A DNA stretch of 59,423 bases from Stieleria sedimenti. GTDB lineage: Bacteria; Planctomycetota; Planctomycetia; Pirellulales; Pirellulaceae. Position numbers and translations under genes: made by a program. Under the pieces are notes generated by a model. It had not been told where the DNA came from. It searched no databases and was given only the letters and a program-made list of their open reading frames with translations. Shown one piece after another: positions 50,447 through 59,423 of this stretch; the stretch's first letter is position 1; every line of letters begins with the position of its first letter. Location of the stretch: NCBI RefSeq assembly GCF_025060895.1, contig NZ_JANZKV010000049.1, positions 2,979-62,401 of the forward strand. Reading direction: 5' to 3'.

Positions 50447-51430
50447 TCAACAGGCGGCGCTGGCGATTGTCACGTGCCGCAGTGCCGCTCTGGCCGCCTG
50501 CAATCCTGACTGAATCAACGCTCCGGGTTCGGTGAAATCATACCACGGTCGGTATCCGACATCGGGGCGAATCAGAATGTCGGCATGGGGCAACGAGTGG
50601 CGACGACACAGCCGCTCGCCGATTTCTTCCATCCGCATCACCACGTCGATCGCGGTACCGAACGTGTCGATCCGTTGCACCGAACTGCCGACATCGACTC
50701 CGATCGTTAAATCCGAAGCATAAGATTTTGCGATCGACAACGGGATCGCATCCAACACGCCGATGTCCGACAACAACATGTCGTCCCATGGGATCGGAGG
50801 GAAAAAGCCGGGAATGGCCGTGGAGGCCAAGATCGCTTTTCGCAGGGAACCACGTTCCAAGACCACACGGTGACCACTTTTCAGGTCCGCCGCGACGATG
50901 CTCAACGGAATCGACGTTTCTGACAAATCGATGTCGGGAATCAAGGCGTCGATCGCTTCGTGCAAGATCTCATCGGAGAGGATCGACGGCCCACGCACCA
51001 TCTTCGTCAAGCGGTGGCCGTGCCGCATGATGCGTTCCAAACGACGGTACCACAGCCCGAACCAATCGGCTGGTCCGAGTTGTTGGGTCTGCTTGCGATT
51101 GCCGGCAGAGACCTTCGAAGCGGCCGCCATCAGCTGCCGGCATTTTTCTGAAAAGACCGGCGAATGCAGGAGTCCGATCGCTTTGGCCTGCACCTGTTTG
51201 ACGTCGGAATCGACGGCGCACAAGCCGCCCATCAAACTACCGATGCTGACCCCAACGATGCGCTCGGTTCGAACTCCCGATTCACCGATCGCCTCCATGA
51301 CACCTAAATGTGAGAGCCCCCGCGCGCCGCCACCGCCCAACGCGATCACCGCGCGGCGGTTGGTTTCGCAGTTGACGTGTCCACCCATCGACAAGACTTG
51401 ATTGCTGTCCGTGGCTTCGATCATCTTCAT
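50447..51430 (-). CDS. Patatin-like phospholipase (RssA-type)
   Basis: 327 residues from the ATG at 51430, with AAAGGA seven bases upstream. Conserved: the oxyanion loop ALGGGGARGLSHLGVM, nucleophile elbow GVSIGSLMGG (Ser of GxSxG), SIVAADLKSGHRVVLERGSLRKAILASTAIPGFFPPI, and the catalytic Asp region LLSDIGVLDAIPLSIAK. There the usual D-G-(G/A) reads D-I-G. It is a predicted cytoplasmic serine lipid acyl hydrolase. It is on the same strand as the fatty-acid operon, whose last stop codon lies 106 bp upstream, which fits a role in lipid turnover. A hairpin sits between the two. Confidence 0.9.
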   Translation of the reverse strand: MKMIEATDSNQVLSMGGHVNCETNRRAVIALGGGGARGLSHLGVMEAIGESGVRTERIVGVSIGSLMGGLCAVDSDVKQVQAKAIGLLHSPVFSEKCRQLMAAASKVSAGNRKQTQQLGPADWFGLWYRRLERIMRHGHRLTKMVRGPSILSDEILHEAIDALIPDIDLSETSIPLSIVAADLKSGHRVVLERGSLRKAILASTAIPGFFPPIPWDDMLLSDIGVLDAIPLSIAKSYASDLTIGVDVGSSVQRIDTFGTAIDVVMRMEEIGERLCRRHSLPHADILIRPDVGYRPWYDFTEPGALIQSGLQAARAALRHVTIASAAC

Positions 51431-51494
51431 TGATGGTTCCTTTTACTTAGCAACGAGCGGAAAACGGTTGCCGCAACGACGTTCGCCGCGGCGT

Positions 51495-51510
51495 GGACGG
51501 GACGCCGTCC
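51495..51510. terminator. Hairpin between the fatty-acid operon and the patatin gene
   Basis: A perfect GGACGG/CCGTCC stem with a 4-nt loop, about 27 bp after the acyl-CoA dehydrogenase stop codon (minus strand). The stem is short and has no T run, so it is a weak terminator candidate. Confidence 0.3.
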
Positions 51511-51536
51511 GGCACCGGAAACGCAATTGCCATGCA

Positions 51537-53557
51537 TCACTTGTACCCCTGTAGAATCGCCCCCGATTCGACGCCGAGCAACTCATTCCATCCTTCCTCG
51601 GCGATCGTCGCCCCCAGCGTCGTGACCTGGCGGAAATCGCCGTCGCTCGGATGCCCTCCCGTGATACGACGTTTCAGTTCGCGACAAACCGTGTCGGCTG
51701 CCGCGCGGGTAACCGGGTCGTTTTGACCGGCGGCGTACAGGGCCGTGACCAACAGCGTGACCGCGTTTTGGATCCGCAGCGAAAGCGTCGACATCCGACA
51801 TTGACGGTCCGCCAATTTCAATTGGTGCTGACGCATCGTGCCGCTAATCTCCATTCCGCTTGCGGACAGATAGCGCTGAGCGAAGCGGACATGCCGGTCG
51901 AGTTCCTGCGAAGTTGTTTCGCCGGGAAGTTTCCTCCACTGCGAGCGGTGCAGCGTGCGGCCGAGATACCATTTCGCGTAGCCCAGCATCGGACGACGCA
52001 GCGCCCACAGATGCGTCGGGTTGACCAGACTGGGCGTTTTGATGCCCCGTTCATGGAGCGTTCGTCCGATCGGTTCAAAGTGCTGCTTGCCATGTTGCTT
52101 GACCAGCGACTTGAAGAACGCCATCCCCAGCATCTCTCCTTCGCCTTCGTAGATACACGGGGCTAGGAAATCATGGACGTTGTCACCGAACAGGTGTCCG
52201 GCTAAGAACGATCGGCCTCCATGCGTCTTCATGAATAATTCGATCGCCGCCTCCTTTTGTGCTTCGCTGCCAAAGATCTTGGCGATGATGCACTCCATTT
52301 CGCCACGGTATCCCTGGTCCAGCAGGTTGGCACACCAGTGCGTCAGCGCATCGCACGCAACGATCAGACCGGCGAGTTGTCCGACGCGGCGGCGAACCAA
52401 TTCACGCTTTTCGATCGCTTGCCCATACGTTTCACGATAGCGGGCCCACGGCAACATCTCGGCCAACATCCACCGCATCGCGCCGGCGGCATTGGCACAC
52501 AACGAGACCCGTCCCAGATTTAGACCGTGGTACGCGATCGTCAAACCATCGCCGTGTCGCGGGACCAACCGGTTGGCCGCCGGGACACGGAAATTTTTGA
52601 AGATCAGCCCGTTGTTTTGGGCACGTCGCAGCGCGTAGATCCCATAGCGATTGATTCGAAACGATTCGGTCTCCTGCTGCGGCAGTTCAACGATCAAGAC
52701 ACTCGGAACGCCATCGATTTTGCAAACCAAACCGATCGTTCGGCCAAAGGTCGCGTTGGTGATGAACAGTTTCTCTCCGTTGACCACATAGTCACCTCCA
52801 TCACGAACGGCGGTCGTCCGCAATGCCGTCAAATCGCTTCCGGCCCCCGGTTCGGTCAGCGCGAACGCCGACAGCCGGGTTCCGTCGGCCAGTCCCGGCA
52901 AGAAACGACGCTTTTGGTCTTCACTGCCGAACGCACGCAGCGGGTCGACCGCGCCGATGCATCCATGAACCGACGCCAATCCGGCCACGGTCGGATCGAT
53001 CGTGGCCATCTGCGTGATCATTCTGGCGAAATCACGCATGGTCGCGCCTGAACCGCCGTACTCTTGTCCCACCAACAAGCCCCAGTAACCGGCGTCGCCC
53101 AGGTCCCGCAGCACTTCGTCACTGATCTTGCCGTTACCATCGACCAGCGAACCGAGTTTGCGATGTGTCCGCACGATGCTCAGCGAGCGGTCGACGACGT
53201 GTGCCACGTCACCGCTGGGCAAGGCGAGATTTGGCGCGAACAATTCCGTCGGCACGTGACGATCCCAGACAGCGCGGTGGATCGGGCTGTGGATCGTCTT
53301 GTGCTGCTCGGCGAACAGGTCTTCGACCTGATCGTCGGCGGTATCGATCACGCCGGTGCGCTGCGCCTCGTCGACCGATGCGCCGCCCAGTCGAAGTGCG
53401 ATCTCGGCGAACGACTCGGTCGGCTTTTCGGACGCCGTTTCTAGTTCCGCGCCATCGGTGTGCCGCTCGTCGTTCGTCCTTGAACGCTTGACGGGGTCAT
53501 TGCCCGGAGTCACCACCGGATTGGTTGCATGGGTCGTGGTTGGATCGATTTCTAAAC

Positions 53558-53561
<4 letters not shown>
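51537..53561 (-). CDS. Long acyl-CoA dehydrogenase (VLCAD/ACAD9-like layout)
   Basis: 674 residues from MSLEID (53561), whose ATG overlaps the stop codon of the upstream FadJ-type gene by 4 bp (ATGA). It has an N-terminal polar extension of about 85 residues, then the dehydrogenase domain: [74 protein letters not shown]. The catalytic Glu lies in [13 protein letters not shown]-terminal extension of roughly 200 residues recalls VLCAD/ACAD9, which act at membranes. It performs the first oxidation step of beta-oxidation and is the last gene of the four-gene operon. No electron-transfer flavoprotein gene lies here. Confidence 0.9.
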
Positions 53562-55702
<2,141 letters not shown>

Positions 55703-55705
55703 CGT

Positions 55706-57025
55706 TCAGTCCTCGAGTTGGGTTCGGACGATCATTGCCACACCCTGGCCCCCGCCGACGCACAACGTCGCCAGGCCGACTTGTTGGCCGCGTTTCCGCA
55801 GCGCCCGCAGCAGTGTCAAGACGAGCCGCGTTCCGGTCATTCCGACGGGGTGTCCCAAGGCGATCGAGCCGCCGTGGATGTTCATCACGTCGCGCGACAA
55901 CTCGCCGAGCGGTTGGCCGCGTCCCAATTCCTGGGAGGCGAATGATTTCGAAGCCGCCGCGATCTCGCAGGCGATCACCTGTGCCGCAAAGGCTTCGTTG
56001 AGTTCAATTAAATCGAAATCGGCCAACGACATGCCGCTCTTGGCCAGCAGCTTGGCCGTTGCATAAACCGGTCCCAAGCCCATGCGATGGGGATCGCAAC
56101 CGGCGATCGCGTAATCGGTGATGTAGCCCAGCGGTTGTTCGAATCGCTCCGCCGTCGAAAGGTCGCTCAACACCAGCGCCGCGGCACCATCGGTCAACGG
56201 ACAGCTGTTGCCCGCGGTCACACTTCCCCCGGCGTCGAACAGGGGTTTCAAGCGGGCGAGTTGTTCGAGGGACTGTCCGTCTCGCGGGCCATTGTCTTTG
56301 GCGACGACGCCGCGTTTGGTTTCGATCTCGGCGATTTCGCCCGACAAGAAACATTCTTCCCGCGCCGCCGAAGCGCGTTGGTGACTCAACAACGCAAATG
56401 CGTCTTGCTCCTCACGCGTGATCCCAAACTCCCTGGCCAGCACCTCGGCCGTTTCGCCCATGTTCAATCCCGACACCGGGTCGGTCAGCCCGAGCTGAAT
56501 TCCGACGACGGGTTTGAAATGGCGCGGCCGAAATGCGGCAAGTGTTTGCAGCTTTTGCCAGATCGTTTTGCTACGCGCCAACCGCATCCAGTGCTTGGCC
56601 GCATCGCGTCGAAACAGCATCGGGACCTGGGACATCGATTCGGTTCCGCCGCTGACGACGATCGACGCACGGCCGCGTGCGATGGAATCCCAAGCGGCGA
56701 AGATTGATTCCATCCCTGAGGCGCAGTTTCGATTGACGGTGTGCGCAATGCGTTCCTTGGGCAGACCGGCCGAGAGCGCGATCACGCGGGCGATGTTTGC
56801 CGCATCCGGCGGTCCGGCCACGTTGCCCATCACCAGCTCGTCGACCTGATCGATGTCCAACGCGTCGGTCGTTGCAGCCGCGCGGGTGACCGCAGCGGTG
56901 ACCGCATGAGTACCGAGCTGAACGGCGCTGACGTCCGCCAGATCGGTAAAGGCCTTGGACAGCGGCGTGCGTGCACCGGCGATCACGGCGATCGGTTGTG
57001 AATTCGATGTTGATGGATTCATCAC
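55706..57025 (-). CDS. fadI: Acetyl-CoA C-acyltransferase (3-ketoacyl-CoA thiolase, FadI type)
   Basis: A 439-residue thiolase; the start at 57025 or the adjacent ATG codon at 57022 are equivalent. The active-site cysteine lies in NRNCASGMESIFAAWDSI, the histidine in GGSIALGHPVGMTGTRLVLTLL, and the second Cys in ATLCVGGGQGVAMIV. The motif LNEAFAAQV is also present. The length and the insert around RHFKPVVGIQLGLTDPVSGLNMG fit the FadI/long-chain branch. It starts 6 bp after the ligase stop codon and precedes its partner fadJ by 3 bp, the arrangement expected for a trifunctional-type complex. Confidence 0.95.
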   Translation of the reverse strand: MMNPSTSNSQPIAVIAGARTPLSKAFTDLADVSAVQLGTHAVTAAVTRAAATTDALDIDQVDELVMGNVAGPPDAANIARVIALSAGLPKERIAHTVNRNCASGMESIFAAWDSIARGRASIVVSGGTESMSQVPMLFRRDAAKHWMRLARSKTIWQKLQTLAAFRPRHFKPVVGIQLGLTDPVSGLNMGETAEVLAREFGITREEQDAFALLSHQRASAAREECFLSGEIAEIETKRGVVAKDNGPRDGQSLEQLARLKPLFDAGGSVTAGNSCPLTDGAAALVLSDLSTAERFEQPLGYITDYAIAGCDPHRMGLGPVYATAKLLAKSGMSLADFDLIELNEAFAAQVIACEIAAASKSFASQELGRGQPLGELSRDVMNIHGGSIALGHPVGMTGTRLVLTLLRALRKRGQQVGLATLCVGGGQGVAMIVRTQLED

Positions 57026-57031
57026 ATGCTC

Positions 57032-58870
57032 CTAGTTGTCCATGGCCTGTGTCTCTCGCAGCTCACGGCGGATCACCTTGCCCAAAAAGTTTCGCGGTAA
57101 ATCGTCGGGGCAATGGGTGTACGCCCGCGGCCGTTTGTGTGCCGAAAGATGATCGCGACAGTGCGCTTCCAAGGCTTCGACATCGGGCGGCGATCCATCG
57201 GCGGTGACGATGTAAGCGTGGACCGCCTCGCCGCGAATCTCATCCGGCATGGCCACGACGGCGGCATCCTTGACGTTGGCCGCTTGGCACAACACCGACT
57301 CAACTTCGCTCGGGTACACGTTGAAACCAGACGTGATGATCAGGTCCTTTTTCCGACCCACGATGCTGTACCAGCCGTCGTCATGCCGGATCGCCAAATC
57401 TCCCGTGTGCAGCCAGCCGTCGCGAATCGACATGCGAGTCGCTTCGTGGTCGCCCCAATAACCGAGCATGACCTGTGGACCACGAACGCACAGCTCGCCG
57501 ACTTCTCCGTCGGGAACCGCGTTTGCCGGTTCACCGGGTTCGGCGTTGGCATCCACGATCCGGCATTCCGTCATCGGCAACGGCAATCCGATGCGGCCAT
57601 AGATCGGTTCTTGGAACAAATGGCCGACATGGGTCACCGGGGACGCTTCGCTGAGCCCGAATCCTTCGACGACTTGAGGTCCTTCGAATGGGGGTTCTTC
57701 ATGTCCATAGCGGCAATGTTCCGTAAATTCACGGGCCACCGATTCATCCAACGACGCGCCGCCGGAGATGATCCAGCGCAGTGAATCCAGTTTGTCGCTG
57801 GGGTATTCGCGCAACCGCGAGTTCATCGCCACCAGCATCGCCGGGACCGCATGAAAAACACTCGGCCGATGCGTCTCGATCAACTGGATCGTCTTGTTCG
57901 TGTTGAAACGATGATGCAACACCAGCGTTGCCGCCATCGCCGCGCCACCCATCACCGTTGCCGACATGCCGTAGCTGTGGAAGAACGGCAGCACACCGAG
58001 CATCGTTTCCTCGCCGAACGAACGTTGCGTCCAGACGTATTGTTGCCAGGCGTTGGCGACCATGTTCTGGTGACTCAACGTCACCGCCTTCGGTGATCCG
58101 GTCGTTCCGCCGGTCGGCAGAATGTAGGCGGGATCCGAAGCCGGATCGATCGTGATCGGCTGCCAGGCTCGTTCGATCGTCGAGATCTCTTCCCAAAACC
58201 AGCCGACACGATTGCTGGAGCTTTGTGGCCGCGCCTGCAACCACTGGTAACCCCGCTTGATCAGGTACCCGAGTTGCTCATGCGCCGGCAACTGTTTACG
58301 AATGGAAACCAGCAACGTCGTTCGAAGCGGACAGTCACGCCCCGATGCTTCGCTCGAGAAGTCCGGGAGGAGGTTGGACAACAAATCCAAACAGATGACG
58401 TGTCGACACTTGGTTTTTCGCAACAACGCATCGACTTCATCGGGGACCATCAGCGGACTGATCGCCAGCACGATGCCGCCTGCACGCCAAATCGCGTTGG
58501 CGGCGATGATGTATTCGGGAACGTTGGGCAACAACAACCCGACGCGATCACCCGGGCGAACCCCCAATCGCTGCAGCATCGCTGCGGCGCGGACCGCGTC
58601 CGAATTGAGATCGCGGTACGTCCAGCGGGTGCTGCCATAAATCAACGCCAACCGGTCGGGCAGTTGCTCGGCGGCGTGTTGCAAGAGTCCGAAGGCAGGG
58701 CAATTGCGATAACTCGATAAACCACGCGCCGAATGACTCGCTGACGACCGACGCTCTTCGACGGCTCGAGCACGCAACGCACCCGGCACGTTCGCGTTTG
58801 GACGGATCAATCGGTCCTTTGCATCATCCGATGCCGAAGTCGGTTGATCGTTTCCGCTTGGTCCAACCAT
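57032..58870 (-). CDS. Long-chain fatty acid-CoA ligase (AMP-binding)
   Basis: 612 residues from MVGPSGND (58870), chosen because GGGGAG lies 8 bp upstream; the open frame runs a further 48 codons. The N-terminal 60 residues are polar and non-conserved. AMP-forming acyl-CoA synthetase motifs are YILPTGGTTGSPKAVTLSH, VEGFGLSEASPVTH, GWLHTGDLAIRHDDGWYSIVGRKKDLIITSG and the C-terminal catalytic Lys region LPRNFLGKVIRREL. It activates fatty acids for the downstream thiolase, FadJ and dehydrogenase. It is the first gene of the operon, with a long leader region upstream that contains a CRP-like palindrome. Confidence 0.93.
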   Translation of the reverse strand: MVGPSGNDQPTSASDDAKDRLIRPNANVPGALRARAVEERRSSASHSARGLSSYRNCPAFGLLQHAAEQLPDRLALIYGSTRWTYRDLNSDAVRAAAMLQRLGVRPGDRVGLLLPNVPEYIIAANAIWRAGGIVLAISPLMVPDEVDALLRKTKCRHVICLDLLSNLLPDFSSEASGRDCPLRTTLLVSIRKQLPAHEQLGYLIKRGYQWLQARPQSSSNRVGWFWEEISTIERAWQPITIDPASDPAYILPTGGTTGSPKAVTLSHQNMVANAWQQYVWTQRSFGEETMLGVLPFFHSYGMSATVMGGAAMAATLVLHHRFNTNKTIQLIETHRPSVFHAVPAMLVAMNSRLREYPSDKLDSLRWIISGGASLDESVAREFTEHCRYGHEEPPFEGPQVVEGFGLSEASPVTHVGHLFQEPIYGRIGLPLPMTECRIVDANAEPGEPANAVPDGEVGELCVRGPQVMLGYWGDHEATRMSIRDGWLHTGDLAIRHDDGWYSIVGRKKDLIITSGFNVYPSEVESVLCQAANVKDAAVVAMPDEIRGEAVHAYIVTADGSPPDVEALEAHCRDHLSAHKRPRAYTHCPDDLPRNFLGKVIRRELRETQAMDN

Positions 58871-59100
58871 GACTGGTTCTCCCCTCGGAAAAGGCCACCA
58901 TCCCTGGACGGGTGATCTCTGCGCGGTATCAACCTGATCGGTCGACACGACCGCGTCGCATTCGGCGGCCCCAATGGGTCGCCGAATCGGCCCGAGGAGA
59001 GTCCCGTTTCGCACGCCAACGGTTGGCGGGACCAGCCGATGTGGTCGGCGAAACGGAGCCCTGCGGAGAGTGAGATAAGTTCGCGTTGACGTGGCGCCGC

Positions 59101-59130
59101 TGTGTCTGTCAGTACTGTGTCTGTCGGTAC
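59101..59130. repeat. Two 15-bp direct repeats TGTGTCTGTC(A/G)GTAC
   Basis: Adjacent copies at 59101-59115 and 59116-59130 differ at one base. Each carries a GTAC half. They lie 230-260 bp upstream of the acyl-CoA ligase start codon and could be paired regulator half-sites or a simple duplication. Confidence 0.7.
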
Positions 59131-59264
59131 AGCTTCACCGTCAAGCAGGACGGCAGCAACCGAGCCGAAATTGCCGCCCACTTCACGCAATCAATCATAC
59201 GCCGAAGGGCTTTAAGGGCAAGCGAAAATCCTTAAAAATCAAATAAGGGGAAAATCGGCTGCTT

Positions 59265-59280
59265 TGTGAGGTTTTTCACA
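59265..59280. promoter_or_regulatory. CRP/FNR-family-like operator TGTGA-N6-TCACA
   Basis: A perfect inverted repeat TGTGA (59265-59269), six bases, TCACA (59276-59280), extended by one more pair (T/A) to TTGTGA/TCACAA. This equals the classical cAMP-receptor-protein half-sites and spacing. It lies 394 bp upstream of the fatty-acid operon start codon, at the edge of an AT-rich stretch. It may instead serve a gene to the right of the window. Confidence 0.45.
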
Positions 59281-59423
59281 AGCTCGCAACGAGCGGTCAA
59301 TGATGGGTTCCTGTTGTGTAGCTGCCGTCGCCAGATGGCGGAACGTTCACGCTCAGGCGAGGGTAGCGACGACGTGTCTTCTTCGTTCGATGCTTCAGGA
59401 TGCCCGGCCGCTCGTATAACGAA

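Larger units (their letters stand above)
58871..59423. other. 553-bp upstream region of the fatty-acid operon, no gene
   Basis: No supportable gene. A 127-codon minus-strand frame here is an extension without domain similarity. The region holds the 15-bp direct repeat and the TGTGA-N6-TCACA palindrome (separate entries), and an AT-rich stretch at 59212-59255 that could hold promoters. The neighbouring gene to the right lies outside the window. Confidence 0.5.

Overview
The window looks like a chromosomal segment of a marine planctomycete of the Pirellulaceae (Rhodopirellula/Stieleria-like). The evidence is typical planctomycete content: DUF1549/DUF1553 and DUF1501 genes as a pair, an ECF sigma factor beside a Ser/Thr kinase gene, and very large modular surface proteins carrying an Arg-rich LExR-x-L tag, dockerin and cadherin-like modules. 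GC content is high and intergenic GC-rich palindromes are dispersed through it. I cannot name the species.

Layout. 0-2.2 kb (minus): nusB - TauE/SafE permease - TerC. A tRNA-Ala(GGC) follows on the plus strand. 3-4.9 kb: an ECF sigma factor and a kinase-like membrane protein whose N-lobe and catalytic loop are missing. 5.2-19.5 kb: one intact 4755-residue surface protein built of ELWxxDGT, cadherin-like, Calx-beta, PKD-like, VCBS and RTX modules. 19.8-22.2 kb: a decayed HAF/PKD/sialate-esterase-like/dockerin gene with at least five lesions. 22.3-27.2 kb: a Kelch-sodium symporter fusion, a lipoprotein CX5R phosphatase and a phospholipase D-like protein. 27.4-29.9 kb: universal stress protein, site-2 protease and zinc-ribbon CBS protein, a set resembling part of the mycobacterial DosR regulon. 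29.9-35.8 kb: NHL-type propeller protein, a membrane-anchored unknown, DUF1501 and DUF1549/DUF1553 proteins. 36.2-38.5 kb: haem peroxidase with an N-terminal dockerin. 38.6-45.3 kb (minus): a type II secretion/type IV pilus-like set, comprising a secretin-N-domain protein without a visible pore domain, GspE, GspF and a small membrane protein. 45.8-47.6 kb: methionine aminopeptidase and a ThuA protein. 47.7-50.1 kb (minus): ergothioneine genes egtB-egtD. 50.4-51.4 kb: patatin-like lipase. 51.5-58.9 kb (minus): a tightly coupled beta-oxidation operon (acyl-CoA ligase - thiolase - FadJ-type enzyme - acyl-CoA dehydrogenase), with a perfect TGTGA-N6-TCACA palindrome in its long upstream region.

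Themes. Three large presumptive surface proteins (the giant, the pseudogene and the peroxidase) share an Arg-rich N-terminus that ends in LExR-x-L-x-(A/S)-A-D and lacks a hydrophobic signal-peptide core. Two families of dispersed GC-rich palindromes (cores GTAGGGCATGC... and GTTAGCGGTAGGGCGCGAG...) occupy intergenic gaps, and one copy has the form of a 128-bp MITE-like element with terminal inverted repeats. No CRISPR array, phage, IS transposase or rRNA was seen. All domain calls come from reading motifs by eye; no database search was run.
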